Positions 34,158 through 43,708 of a stretch of DNA of 64,000 bases are shown here, in pieces (within the stretch, counting starts at the first letter, position 1; every line of letters begins with the position of its first letter). A program made the position numbers and the translations under genes. Source of the stretch: Streptomyces sp. AC555_RSS877. Its GTDB lineage: Bacteria > Actinomycetota > Actinomycetes > Streptomycetales > Streptomycetaceae. Under the pieces are notes generated by a model. The model worked only from the letters and a program-made list of their open reading frames with translations, ran no database searches and was not told the origin of the DNA. The stretch covers positions 14,808 to 78,807 of the forward strand of contig NZ_JAGMUK010000059.1 in NCBI RefSeq assembly GCF_019049245.1, read 5' to 3'.

Positions 34158-37100
34158 GTGCGGGGCTACGAGAGCCAGGAGCGGGAACCGGCGGCTGACG
34201 TCGACCACCTCACTCGTTTCGAAGCCGAGATGAAGCGGCTGAAGACCGAGCGGGAAAAGGCGATCCAGCATGCCGAGGACCTCGGCTACCAGGTCGAGGT
34301 GCTGCGCGCCAAGTTGCACGAGGCGCGGCGCACCATCATGTCCCGGCCCGCCTTCGACGGCGGCGACCTCGGCTACCAGGCCGAACAGCTGCTGCGCAAC
34401 GCGCAGGTCCAGGCCGACCAGCTGCGCCAGGAGGCCGAGCGCGAGCTGAGCCAGGCCCGGGCGCAGACCCAGCGCATCCTCCAGGAGCACGCCGAGCAGG
34501 CGGCCCGGCTCCAGGCGGAGCTGCACCAGGAGGCGGTCACCCGCCGCCAGCAGCTCGACCAGGAACTGGCCGAGCGCCGGCAGACCGTCGAGTCGCACGT
34601 CAACGAGAACGTGGCGTGGGCGGAGCAGCTGCGCGCCCGCAGCGAGCAGCAGGCCCGCCGGCTCCTGGACGAGTCCCGTGCCGAGGCCGAGCAGGCCATG
34701 GCGGCGGCCCGTGCCGAGGCCGAGCGGGTGACCTCCGAGGCCCGGCAGCGGCTGACCAGCGAGGCCGAGTCGGCCCGCGCGGAGGCCGAGCAGTTGCTGC
34801 GCCGTGCCCGCGCGGACGCCGAGCGGCTGCTGAACGCCGCCTCGACGCAGGCCCAGGAGGCCACCGACCACGCCGAGCAGCTGCGCACCTCCACCACCTC
34901 GGAGTCGGAGGCGGCCCGCCGCCAGGCGCAGGAGCTGAGCCGGACCGCCGAGCAGCGCATCCAGGAGGCCGACACGGCCCTGCGTGAGGCGCGCGCCGAG
35001 GCGGAGAAGGTGGTCGCCGAGGCGAAGGCCGCTGCGGAGAAGGCGCTGTCGAGCGCGGAGTCGGCCAACGAGCAGCGCACCCGTACGGCTAAGGAGCAGG
35101 TCGCCCGGCTGGTCACCGAGGCCACCAAGGAGGCCGAGGCCACCCGGTCGGACGCCGAGCAGATCGTCGCGGACGCCCGGGCGGCGGCGGAGAAGCTGCT
35201 CGACGAGGCCGCCGAGAAGGCCCGCACACTCACGGCCGAGGAGAGCGCGACCCAACTGTCCAAGGCGGCCAAGACGGCCGAGGACGTCCTCAACAAGGCG
35301 CAGGAGGACGCGCGCAACACCACCAAGGCCGCCGCCGAGGAGGCCGAGCGGATCCGCACCGAGGCGGAGACCGAGGCGGACCGGCTGCGGGCCGAGGCGC
35401 ATGACATCGCCGAGCAGCTCAAGGGCACGGCGAAGGACGACACCAAGGAGTACCGCGCCAAGACGGTCGAGCTGCAGGAGGAGGCCCGCCGACTGCGCGG
35501 CGAGGCCGAGCAGCTGCGCGCCGAGGCGGTCGCCGAGGGCGAGAAGATCCGCTCCGAGGCGCGCAAGGAGGCCGTCCAGCAGATCGAGGAGGCGGCCAGG
35601 ACCGCCGAGGAGCTGCTGGCGAAGTCCAGGCAGGACGCGGACGAGCTGCGCCAGAAGGCCACCACGGACAGCGAGAAGGTCCGCACCGAGGCCATCGAGC
35701 GGGCGACGACCCTGCGCCGGCAGGCCGAGGAGACCCTGGAGCGCACCCGCAAGGAGGCCGAGCGGCACCGCGCCGAGGCCGTCGAGCAGTCCGAGGGCAT
35801 CAAGGCCGACGCCGAGCGGGCCGCGCTCGACCTGCACGAGGAGACCGAGCGGGCCATGGAGGCCCGCCGCGCCGAGGCCGCCGAGGAACTGACCCGGCTG
35901 CACGCCGAGGCCGAGGAGCGCCTGGTCGCCGCCGAGCAGGCGCTGGCCGACGCCCGTGAGGAGGCCGTGCGGATCCGTCGCGAGGCTTCCGAGGAGGGCG
36001 AGCGGCTGCGCGGCGAGGCCGCCGAGCGGATCCGCACCCTCCAGCAGCAGGCCGAGACGGAGGCCGAGCGGCTGCGCACCGAGGCCGCGTCCGACGCCTC
36101 CGCCTCCCGCGCGGAGGGCGAGGCCGTCGCCGTGCGCCTTCGGTCGGAGGCGGCGGCGGAGGCCGAGCGGCTGAAGTCGGACGCGCAGGACACCGCCGAC
36201 CGGGTCCGGGCGGAGGCGCAGGCCGCCGCCGAGCGGCTGTCGACGGAGGCGTCGGAGACGCTGGCCGCCGCGCAGGAGGAGGCCAACCGGCGTCGCCGCG
36301 AGGCCGAGGAACTGCTCGGCGCGGCCCGCCAGGAGGCCGGCCAGGAGCGTGAGCGGGCCCGCGAGCAGAGCGAGGAACTGCTGGCCTCGGCGCGCAAGCG
36401 CGTCGAGGAGGCGCAGGCCGAGGCCGTACGACTGGTCGAGGAGGCCGACCGGCGGGCCACCGAGATGGTGTCGGCCGCCGAGCAGCACGCCCAGCAGGTA
36501 CGGGACTCGGTCGCGGGGCTGTACGAGCAGGCCCAGGAGGAGATCACCGGGCTGCGTTCGGCCGCCGAGCACGCGGCGGACCGTACCCGCCGGGAGGCCC
36601 AGGAGGAGTCGGACCGGGTCCGCGCGGACGCCTACGCCGAGCGGGAGCGGGCCTCCGAGGACGCGAGCCGGATTCGGCGTGCGGCGGCCGAGGAGACGGA
36701 CGCGGCCAAGGCGCTCGCCGAGCGCACGGTCGGGGACGCGATCGCGGAGGCGGAGCAGCTGCGCTCGGACGCGTCCGAGCACGCCCAGCGGGCCCGTACG
36801 CAGGCGTCGGAGACCATCGCCGAGGCCGACCAGGCGGCGGCGCGTACCCGGGCGGACGCCCGCGAGGACGCCAACCGCATCCGGTCGGACGCGGCGACGC
36901 AGGCCGACACCCTCATCACCGAGGCACGCAACGAGGCCGAGCGCCTCACCACCGAAACGATCACGGACACCGACCGGCTGCGCCAGGAGACGGTCGCCGA
37001 GGCGGAGCGACTGCGGTCGGAGACGGTCGCGGAGGCCGAGCGGGTCCGGTCCGAGGCGCTCGCCCAGGCCGAGCAGTTTGTCGGCGAGGCCACCGGCGAG

Positions 37101-38069
37101 GCGGAGCGGCTGCGTGCCGAGGCCGCCGAGACGGTCGGGTCGGCCCAGCAGCACGCCGAGCAGGTCCGCAGCGAGTCCGCGCGGGTCAAGGCGGAGGCGC
37201 TGTCGGAGGCCGAGCGGGTCACCACGGCCGCGCGCGAGGAGTCCGAGCGCACCCTCGACGAGGCTCGCCGTGCCGCCAACCAGCGGCGTTCCGAGGCGGC
37301 CGAGCAGGTCGACAAGCTCATCTCGGAGACCGCCGCCGAGGCCGACAAGCTGCTCGCCGAAGCGCAGCAGCAGGCTCAGAAGACCACCGCGGAAGCGGAG
37401 GCCCAGGCCGACAGCATGGTGGGCGCGGCCCGCACCGAGGCGGACCGGCTGGTGTCCGAGGCGACGGTCGAGGGCAACTCGCGGGTGGAGAAGGCGCGAA
37501 CGGACGCGGACGAACTGCTTGTCGGCGCCCGCCGGGACGCCACCGCGATAAGGGAGCGGGCCGAGGAGCTGCGCGACCGCATCACGAACGAGATCGAGAG
37601 CCTGCACGAGCGGGCCCGCCGCGAGGCCTCCGAGACGATGAAGTCGACCGGCGACCGCTGCGACGCGCTCATCAAGGCCTCCGAGGAGCAGCTGGTCAAG
37701 GCCCAGGCGAAGGCCAAGGAGCTGGTGTCGGAGGCCAACTCCGAGGCCGGCAAGGTGCGGATCGCCGCCGTCAAGAAGGCCGAGGCGCTGCTGAAGGAGG
37801 CCGAGCAGAAGAAGGCGGCGCTCGTGAAGGAGGCCGAGGACCTCAAGGCCGAGGCGATCCGCGAGGCGAGGCGCACGGTCGAGGAGGGCAAGCGCGAGCT
37901 GGAGATCCTGGTGCGCCGGCGCGAGGACATCAACGCCGAGATCTCGCGTGTCCAGGACGTCCTGGAGGCGCTGGAGTCGTTCGAGGCACCTGTGGGGGGC
38001 AAGGACGGGGTCAAGGCGGGCGCCACGGTCGGCGCCCCTCGTTCGGGTAACAAGTCGTCGGACGGCTAG
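34158..38069 (+). CDS. scy: Scy, giant coiled-coil polarisome scaffold
   Basis: 1303 aa from GTG 34158 (RGYESQEREPAADVDHLTRF). Almost the entire chain is a continuous Ala/Glu/Arg coiled coil with recurring EAERLRxEA units, as in S. coelicolor Scy, which organises the tip-growth centre with DivIVA and FilP and sets branching. The first 60 residues (MKRLKTEREKAIQHAEDLGY) resemble a DivIVA-type head. TTG 34128 is an alternative start without a ribosome site. Members of this group carry a 51-residue coiled-coil periodicity. It is followed by filP, 183 bp downstream with its own promoter region. Confidence 0.93.
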   Translation: MRGYESQEREPAADVDHLTRFEAEMKRLKTEREKAIQHAEDLGYQVEVLRAKLHEARRTIMSRPAFDGGDLGYQAEQLLRNAQVQADQLRQEAERELSQARAQTQRILQEHAEQAARLQAELHQEAVTRRQQLDQELAERRQTVESHVNENVAWAEQLRARSEQQARRLLDESRAEAEQAMAAARAEAERVTSEARQRLTSEAESARAEAEQLLRRARADAERLLNAASTQAQEATDHAEQLRTSTTSESEAARRQAQELSRTAEQRIQEADTALREARAEAEKVVAEAKAAAEKALSSAESANEQRTRTAKEQVARLVTEATKEAEATRSDAEQIVADARAAAEKLLDEAAEKARTLTAEESATQLSKAAKTAEDVLNKAQEDARNTTKAAAEEAERIRTEAETEADRLRAEAHDIAEQLKGTAKDDTKEYRAKTVELQEEARRLRGEAEQLRAEAVAEGEKIRSEARKEAVQQIEEAARTAEELLAKSRQDADELRQKATTDSEKVRTEAIERATTLRRQAEETLERTRKEAERHRAEAVEQSEGIKADAERAALDLHEETERAMEARRAEAAEELTRLHAEAEERLVAAEQALADAREEAVRIRREASEEGERLRGEAAERIRTLQQQAETEAERLRTEAASDASASRAEGEAVAVRLRSEAAAEAERLKSDAQDTADRVRAEAQAAAERLSTEASETLAAAQEEANRRRREAEELLGAARQEAGQERERAREQSEELLASARKRVEEAQAEAVRLVEEADRRATEMVSAAEQHAQQVRDSVAGLYEQAQEEITGLRSAAEHAADRTRREAQEESDRVRADAYAERERASEDASRIRRAAAEETDAAKALAERTVGDAIAEAEQLRSDASEHAQRARTQASETIAEADQAAARTRADAREDANRIRSDAATQADTLITEARNEAERLTTETITDTDRLRQETVAEAERLRSETVAEAERVRSEALAQAEQFVGEATGEAERLRAEAAETVGSAQQHAEQVRSESARVKAEALSEAERVTTAAREESERTLDEARRAANQRRSEAAEQVDKLISETAAEADKLLAEAQQQAQKTTAEAEAQADSMVGAARTEADRLVSEATVEGNSRVEKARTDADELLVGARRDATAIRERAEELRDRITNEIESLHERARREASETMKSTGDRCDALIKASEEQLVKAQAKAKELVSEANSEAGKVRIAAVKKAEALLKEAEQKKAALVKEAEDLKAEAIREARRTVEEGKRELEILVRRREDINAEISRVQDVLEALESFEAPVGGKDGVKAGATVGAPRSGNKSSDG

Positions 38070-38252
38070 AACAAAGTGCGAATTCCGGTGTCCTCTGAGG
38101 CCTTTGACCAAGTTTTTGGCAAGTCGTCCGCGGGTTAGCCACCCAAAAGGGGTGTCATTCTCCAGATCAAACACGCATCCGCTCGATGACACACCGCTTC
38201 GGCCCCTAGGATTCCCCCTATCACCTCACCGGTCTCATTCGACAGGAACCCC

Positions 38253-39188
38253 ATGAGCGACACTTCCCCCTACGGCTTCGAGCTTGTGCGGCGTGGATAC
38301 GACCGCGCTCAGGTGGACGAACGCATCTCGAAGCTCGTCTCCGACCGTGACAGCGCTCTGGCCCGTATCACTGCTCTGGAAAAGCGCATCGAGGAGCTTC
38401 ACCTCGAAACGCAGAACGCCCAGGCTCAGGTCAGCGACGCCGAGCCGTCGTACGCCGGTCTCGGCGCACGTGTCGAGAAGATCCTCCGCCTCGCCGAGGA
38501 AGAGGCCAAGGATCTGCGCGAGGAGGCCCGGCGCGCGGCCGAACAGCACCGCGAGCTCGCCGAGTCGGCGGCCCAGCAGGTGCGCAACGACGCAGAATCG
38601 TTCTCTGCGGAGCGCAAGGCCAAGGCCGAGGACGAGGGCGTCCGGATCGTCGAGAAGGCCAAGAGTGAAGCCTCGCAGCTGCGCTCCGAGGCCCAGAAGG
38701 ACGCGCAGTCGAAGCGCGAGGAGGCCGACGCCCTCTTCGAGGAGACCCGCGCCAAGGCCGCGCAGGCCGCCGCCGACTTCGAGACGAACCTCGCCAAGCG
38801 CCGCGAGCAGTCGGAGCGCGACCTGGCCTCGCGTCAGCAGAAGGCGGAGAAGCGTCTCGCGGAGATCGAGCACCGCGCGGAGCAGCTTCGCCTGGAGGCG
38901 GAGAAGCTGCGCACGGACGCCGAGCGCCGTGCCCGTCAGACCGTCGAGACGGCGCAGCGCCAGGCCGAGGACATCGTGGCCGACGCCAACGCCAAGGCCG
39001 ACCGGATCCGTTCGGAGTCCGAGCGCGAGCTGGCCGCCCTCACCAACCGCCGCGACTCCATCAACGCCCAGCTGACGAACGTGCGCGAGATGCTCGCCAC
39101 GCTCACGGGCGCCGCGGTGGCCGCCGCCACTACGCCGGCCGACGACGAGCCGATCTCCCGGGGTGTCCCGGCTCAGCAGTCCCGGTAA
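38253..39188 (+). CDS. filP: FilP, intermediate-filament-like protein
   Basis: 311 aa. The short head YGFELVRRGYDRAQVDERI resembles the DivIVA N-terminus; residues about 30-280 are coiled coil and the last 25 are Ala/Thr/Pro-rich. FilP forms filaments that stiffen hyphae below the tip and interacts with DivIVA and Scy. Length and neighbour match the S. coelicolor protein. The start is ATG 38253 with AGGAAC upstream. A strong terminator follows. Confidence 0.95.
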   Translation: MSDTSPYGFELVRRGYDRAQVDERISKLVSDRDSALARITALEKRIEELHLETQNAQAQVSDAEPSYAGLGARVEKILRLAEEEAKDLREEARRAAEQHRELAESAAQQVRNDAESFSAERKAKAEDEGVRIVEKAKSEASQLRSEAQKDAQSKREEADALFEETRAKAAQAAADFETNLAKRREQSERDLASRQQKAEKRLAEIEHRAEQLRLEAEKLRTDAERRARQTVETAQRQAEDIVADANAKADRIRSESERELAALTNRRDSINAQLTNVREMLATLTGAAVAAATTPADDEPISRGVPAQQSR

Positions 39189-39209
39189 GCGTGTGACGTA
39201 GTACGACTG

Positions 39210-39239
39210 GGCCCGCATCCCGTGCGAGGGGTGCGGGCC
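39210..39239 (+). terminator. Intrinsic-type terminator after filP
   Basis: GGCCCGCATCCC (39210-39221) pairs with GGGGTGCGGGCC (39228-39239), including one G-T pair, over a 6-nt loop and followed by TTCGTC. Confidence 0.85.
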
Positions 39240-39311
39240 TTCGTCATGGGCTTCGCGAAACAGCCGCTGCCACGGTTGTCGCCGCCCGGCCGGATCCGTC
39301 CGCCCGCACGA

Positions 39312-39341
39312 TTGGCATCGGCCGGGGCCCGCCCCTAGCGT
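39312..39341 (+). promoter_or_regulatory. Promoter of the first ABC module
   Basis: TTGGCA (39312-39317), an 18-bp spacer and TAGCGT (39336-39341) lie 7 bp before ATG 39349. No Shine-Dalgarno is present, so a leaderless start is likely. Confidence 0.65.
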
Positions 39342-39348
39342 GGACCGC

Positions 39349-40302
39349 ATGATCGAGCTCGAGGGGCTGACCAAGCGGTACGGCGAGAAGGTGGCGGTCA
39401 ACAACCTGACCTTCACCGTCAGACCGGGCATCGTGACGGGCTTCCTCGGGCCCAACGGCGCCGGCAAGTCGACGACCATGCGGATGATGCTGGGGCTCGA
39501 CCGGCCGACCGCCGGGGACGTCCGTATCGACGGCAGGCACTACGAGCAGCTCAAGGACCCGTTCCGGTACATCGGCGCCCTGCTCGACGCCAAGGCCATG
39601 CACGGCGGACGCAGCGCCTTCAACCACCTGCTGTGTCTCGCGCAGAGCAACGGCATCCCCAGGAGCCGGGTGCACGAGGTGCTGGACACGGTCGGCCTCA
39701 CCTCGGTCGCGAGGAAGAAGGCCAAGGGCTTCTCGCTCGGCATGGGGCAGCGGCTCGGCATCGCGGGCGCGCTGCTCGGCGACCCGCGGATCCTGATGTT
39801 CGACGAGCCCGTCAACGGCCTCGACCCCGAGGGCATCCACTGGATCCGCAACCTGATGAAGTCGCTGGCCGCGCAGGGCCGTACGGTCTTCGTCTCCTCC
39901 CATCTCATGAGCGAGATGGCGCTGACCGCCGACCACCTCGTCGTCATCGGGCAGGGCCGGCTGCTCGCGGACACCTCCATGGCGGACTTCATCGCACGGA
40001 ACTCGCGGTCCTACGTCCGCATCCGCTCCCCGCACCGCGAGCGGCTGCTCGACGTGCTGCACGGCGCCGGGATCACCGCCGTACAGGCCGGCGACGGCGC
40101 GCTGGAAGTCGACGGCTGGAAACCCGAGTCCATCGGGGAGCTCGCGGCGCAGCACCAGATCGTGCTGCACGAGCTGAGCCCCCAGCAGGCCTCCCTGGAG
40201 GAGGCGTTCATGCAGCTGACCGCGGAGTCGGTCGAGTACCACGCGCATGCCGGCACGCCCCTGACGCAACCGCAGTGGGGCGACGGCTGGAAGGGGAACT
40301 GA
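39349..40302 (+). CDS. ABC transporter ATP-binding protein, module 1
   Basis: 317 aa. Walker A GPNGAGKST, signature FSLGMGQRLGIA, Walker B ILMFDEP and switch His in SSHLMSEM are intact. The fold is that of the ABC-2 export type (natA/CcmA-like), which drives export through a separate permease. The C-terminal 80 residues include VHLHELSPQQASLEEAFMQL-type regulatory sequence. It is directly followed by its permease gene, 2 bp after the stop. The substrate is unknown. Confidence 0.9.
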   Translation: MIELEGLTKRYGEKVAVNNLTFTVRPGIVTGFLGPNGAGKSTTMRMMLGLDRPTAGDVRIDGRHYEQLKDPFRYIGALLDAKAMHGGRSAFNHLLCLAQSNGIPRSRVHEVLDTVGLTSVARKKAKGFSLGMGQRLGIAGALLGDPRILMFDEPVNGLDPEGIHWIRNLMKSLAAQGRTVFVSSHLMSEMALTADHLVVIGQGRLLADTSMADFIARNSRSYVRIRSPHRERLLDVLHGAGITAVQAGDGALEVDGWKPESIGELAAQHQIVLHELSPQQASLEEAFMQLTAESVEYHAHAGTPLTQPQWGDGWKGN

Positions 40303-40304
40303 CC

Positions 40305-41075
40305 ATGGCGGCGATCCAGGTCGTCCGGTCCGAGTGGACCAAGATCCGGTCGGTGGCGTCCACGGTGTGGACGCTCTCCCTCGCCGTGGTCGTCACCATC
40401 GCGCTCGGCATGCTGATCTCGGCGTTGTCGAAGAACGAGTTCGACACCATGAGCCGGGGCGACCGGCTGTCCTTCGACCCGACGTTCATCAGCTTCGCGG
40501 GCATGAGTCTCGGACAGCTGGCGATGATCGTGTTCGGTGTGCTCGTCGTGTCGAACGAGTACAGCACCGGCATGATCCGCACCTCGCTGGCCGCCGTACC
40601 GCAGCGCGGCACCTTCCTGTTCAGCAAGATCGCGGTCGCGACCGGGCTCTCGCTCGTCGTCGGCATGGCCACCAGCTTCGTCGCCTTCTTCCTGGGGCAG
40701 GCGATGCTGGGCACCCACAGGGCGGAGATCGGCGACTCCGGCGTGCTGCGCGCGGTCATCGGCGGCGGCCTCTACATGACCCTGATCGCGATGTTCTCGA
40801 TGGGCGTGGCCGCGATGCTGCGCTCGCCGATGCTGTCGCTGGGCGTCCTGATGCCGTTCTTCTTCCTGATCTCCAACATCCTGGGCAACGTCGACGCGAC
40901 GAAGAAGATCGGCCGCTATCTGCCCGACCAGGCCGGCAGCAAGATCATGCAGGTGGTCACCCCGATCGACGACGACACACCGTACGGCCCCTGGGGCGGC
41001 CTCGGGATCATGGCGCTGTGGGTGCTCGCCGCGCTGCTCGGCGGTTACGTCCTGCTCAAGAAGAGGGACGCCTGA
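40305..41075 (+). CDS. ABC-2 type permease, module 1
   Basis: 256 aa membrane protein with about six helices. The N-terminal VVRSEWTKIRSVASTVWTLS is typical of actinobacterial ABC-2 permeases, as is YSTGMIRTSLAAVPQRGTFL between helices 2 and 3. The start ATG 40305 follows AAGGGGAAC and lies 2 bp past the ATPase stop. It exports an unknown substrate with the ATPase at 39349-40302. Confidence 0.87.
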   Translation: MAAIQVVRSEWTKIRSVASTVWTLSLAVVVTIALGMLISALSKNEFDTMSRGDRLSFDPTFISFAGMSLGQLAMIVFGVLVVSNEYSTGMIRTSLAAVPQRGTFLFSKIAVATGLSLVVGMATSFVAFFLGQAMLGTHRAEIGDSGVLRAVIGGGLYMTLIAMFSMGVAAMLRSPMLSLGVLMPFFFLISNILGNVDATKKIGRYLPDQAGSKIMQVVTPIDDDTPYGPWGGLGIMALWVLAALLGGYVLLKKRDA

Positions 41076-41207
41076 AGCCGGAGAGGGCGGGCCGAAGCTT
41101 TGGGCTTTGCTTTCATTTGAGCGGAACCGTCAGCGCCCCGATAAGCTCCTAACCCTTACGGGGGGCGTGTGCCCCGCTGTCCTGAACCTTGCGATGGGTG
41201 CGGAAGC

Positions 41208-42479
41208 ATGATCGAGGCAGTCGGCCTGACCAAGCGCTACGGCGACAAGACCGCTGTGTACAACCTTTCCTTCCAGGTGCGGCCGGGGGCCGTCACCGGC
41301 TTCCTCGGGCCCAACGGCTCGGGCAAGTCGACGACAATGCGCATGATCCTCGGCCTGGACAACCCCACCTCGGGGCAGGTGACGATCGGCGGCTATCCCT
41401 ACCGCAAGCTGCCCAACGCGCCCCGCCAGGTCGGCGCACTGCTCGACGCCAAGGCGGTGCACGGCGGCCGGGCCGCCCGCAACCACCTGCTGTGCCTGGC
41501 CCAGCTGTCCGGCATCCCGGCCCGCCGGGTCGACGAGGTGCTCGGCGTGGTCGGCCTCCAGGACGTGGCGAGGAAGCGCTCCAAGGGCTTCTCCCTCGGC
41601 ATGGGCCAGCGGCTCGGCATCGCCGCCGCGCTGCTCGGCGACCCCCAGGTGCTGCTGTTCGACGAGCCGATCAACGGCCTCGACCCCGAGGGCATCCTCT
41701 GGGTGCGCAACCTGATGAAGGCGCTCGCGGCGGAGGGCCGTACGGTCTTCGTCTCGTCCCACCTGATGAGCGAGATGGCGGTGACCGCCGACCACCTGAT
41801 CGTCATCGGGCGCGGACAGCTGCTCGCCGACATGAACATCAAGGACTTCATCTCGGCCAACTCGGCCGACTTCGCGCGCGTCCGTACGCCCGAGACCGAC
41901 CCGCAGCTGCGCGAGAAGCTGTCGTCCGCGCTCACCGAGGCGGGCGGGCACGTGATGCCGGAGCAGGACGGCGCGCTGCGCGTGACGGGGCTGCCGCTGC
42001 CGCGCATCAGCGACATCGCGCACGACACCGACGTACGCCTGTGGGAGCTGTCGCCGCACCAGGCCTCGCTGGAGGAGGCGTACATGCGGATGACGCAGGG
42101 CGCCGTCGACTACCGCTCGACCATCGACCAGAAGGCCGGGCTCCAGCAGCAGCTGCCGCCGGGCGCGCAGCCCCCGATGCCGATGCCGGGACAGGGTCAG
42201 CCGGGCTGGTACGCACCGCCGCCGCCCCAGCAGGGCGGGCAGCCGTTCTCGATGCCGCAGGGCCGGCCACCCGCGGGCCCGTACGGCGCTCCTGGCGCGG
42301 TCCCGGGCCCCGGCGCCGGTGCGCCCAACCCGTACGCCCCGCAGGCGCCGTACGCCCCGCAGGCCCCGGCCGCCGCACCGCCCGCCGCGCCCGCGGCCCC
42401 CGCCCCGGCCCCGGGAGCTCCCGCCCCCGCCTCCTCCGCCCCTGCCGCCGACCTGAACAAGCCCGAGGACGCCCGATGA
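41208..42479 (+). CDS. ABC transporter ATP-binding protein, module 2, with proline-rich tail
   Basis: 423 aa. The catalytic core (Walker A GPNGSGKST, FSLGMGQRLGIA, Walker B VLLFDEP) is highly similar to module 1. An extra 110-residue C-terminal tail (about 312-423) is rich in Pro, Ala, Gly and Gln, with NPYAPQAPYAPQAPAA-type repeats, and is predicted to be disordered. Start ATG 41208 (GGAAG upstream). It overlaps the following permease gene by 4 bp. Confidence 0.88.
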   Translation: MIEAVGLTKRYGDKTAVYNLSFQVRPGAVTGFLGPNGSGKSTTMRMILGLDNPTSGQVTIGGYPYRKLPNAPRQVGALLDAKAVHGGRAARNHLLCLAQLSGIPARRVDEVLGVVGLQDVARKRSKGFSLGMGQRLGIAAALLGDPQVLLFDEPINGLDPEGILWVRNLMKALAAEGRTVFVSSHLMSEMAVTADHLIVIGRGQLLADMNIKDFISANSADFARVRTPETDPQLREKLSSALTEAGGHVMPEQDGALRVTGLPLPRISDIAHDTDVRLWELSPHQASLEEAYMRMTQGAVDYRSTIDQKAGLQQQLPPGAQPPMPMPGQGQPGWYAPPPPQQGGQPFSMPQGRPPAGPYGAPGAVPGPGAGAPNPYAPQAPYAPQAPAAAPPAAPAAPAPAPGAPAPASSAPAADLNKPEDAR

Positions 42480-43345
42480 GCACCCCGCAGCCCCAGATGC
42501 CGCAGGCCGCACCCACGTGGCAGGCGGCGCCCGGACCGTCGCAGCCCACGTACACCTCGCCGATCCCCGTCGTGCGCACGCACCTCGGACACGCGATCGC
42601 CTCCGAGTGGACGAAGATCAGGTCGGTGCGCTCCACGATGTGGACGCTCGGCGTGTTCGTGCTGCTCGTCATCGGCATCGGCCTCGCGGCCGGCGCGCTG
42701 GTCGCCGCCAACTCGGCCGAGGAGAGCCTCGCGGGCGAGAACCCGCTGTCCTTCGGCTTCTTCGGGCTGCTCCTCGGCAGCATGTGCGTCATCACGCTCG
42801 GCGTGCTGACCACGGCCTCGGAGTACGGCACCGGCATGATCCGGACCACGATGGTGGCGTGCCCCTCGCGCGGCCGGGTCCTCGCGGCGAAGGCGATCGT
42901 GTTCTTCTCGGTCGCGTTCGTGGTGACGCTGGTGTCGGCCCTGCTGGTCGCCCTGGCGGACGTCGCCATTCTGGAGGGCGCCAAGGAGCCGTCCGGCCAG
43001 GAGTGGCTGAAGGGCACGGTCGGCATCTCGCTCTACATCGCGCTGCTCGGCCTGCTGTCGCTGGTGGTCGGCTCGATCATCCGGCACTCCGCGGGCGCGA
43101 TCACCATCATGATCGGCCTGGTGCTGGCCCCGCTGGTCATCGCGCTGTTCATGTTCTCGGCGTCCCTGGAGGACCTGCGCCAGGCCCTGTTCGAGTACTC
43201 CATCCCGAACCAGCTCAGCGTCTTCTACTCCAACTCCCTCACCGAGACGGGCCCGTCCGGCTGGGACCCGCTGTGGATCGCCATCGGCGTCACGGCCGCC
43301 GCGTTCGCCGGCGCCTTCGCGCTGCTGGAGCGGCGGGACGTGTAG
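42476..43345 (+). CDS. ABC-2 type permease, module 2
   Basis: 289 aa. A 35-residue Pro/Gln-rich N-terminus (PQPQMPQAAPTWQAAPGPSQ) precedes the conserved HAIASEWTKIRSVRSTMWTL and about six helices, with YGTGMIRTTMVACPSRGRVL matching module 1. ATG 42476 overlaps the ATPase stop (ATGA). The proline-rich segment mirrors the ATPase tail, so the pair may interact through it. Confidence 0.87.
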   Translation: MSTPQPQMPQAAPTWQAAPGPSQPTYTSPIPVVRTHLGHAIASEWTKIRSVRSTMWTLGVFVLLVIGIGLAAGALVAANSAEESLAGENPLSFGFFGLLLGSMCVITLGVLTTASEYGTGMIRTTMVACPSRGRVLAAKAIVFFSVAFVVTLVSALLVALADVAILEGAKEPSGQEWLKGTVGISLYIALLGLLSLVVGSIIRHSAGAITIMIGLVLAPLVIALFMFSASLEDLRQALFEYSIPNQLSVFYSNSLTETGPSGWDPLWIAIGVTAAAFAGAFALLERRDV

Positions 43346-43366
43346 GCCACGCAGGAGACGGGGCTC

Positions 43367-43708
43367 TCAGAACCTCGGCGCGTTACGGGACCGCTGCACC
43401 CGCGTGGTGCGGCGGTCCTTCGCGTTCCAGCACGCCTTGTGCCAATGGCGGCGCTCGTCGACGCCCGAGTGCTCGGGCCAGGCGACGACGTGCGGGACCC
43501 CGTCCGGGATCAGCTGCTCGCAGCCCGGGCAGCGGTACGCCTTGCCCTGGGCGCTCGCCCCGGCCACATGACGCACGCTCCACTGTTCGCCCCGCCAGTC
43601 CTCGGCGGACTGGAAGCCGCCGTAGCGGCCGGAGCGGTCGTCCTCGGCGCTCCGGCCGGACGAGCCTGACGAACCGGCTCCCTTGGGTCGGTTGCGACGC
43701 GGGGACAC
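43367..43708 (-). CDS. Small basic protein with Zn-ribbon-like motif
   Basis: 113 aa from GTG 43708 (GAGGTG upstream). The centre has CPGC (60-63), and HWHKACW (88-94) provides a further Cys and His, suggesting a zinc-binding fold. The N-terminus (PRRNRPKGAGSSGSSGRS) and C-terminus (RRTTRVQRSRNAP) are basic, so nucleic acid binding is plausible. It has been annotated in Streptomyces as an ATP/GTP-binding protein, for which I see no P-loop. Conserved neighbour of the LLM monooxygenase. Confidence 0.72.
   Translation of the reverse strand: MSPRRNRPKGAGSSGSSGRSAEDDRSGRYGGFQSAEDWRGEQWSVRHVAGASAQGKAYRCPGCEQLIPDGVPHVVAWPEHSGVDERRHWHKACWNAKDRRTTRVQRSRNAPRF

Noticed and set aside
33966..38192. 1408-codon open frame on the minus strand across scy, with Leu/Gly/Arg repeats
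   Set aside because: It is the shadow of a very repetitive high-GC coding sequence; no start with a ribosome site and its composition mirrors the Ala/Glu/Arg codons of Scy.
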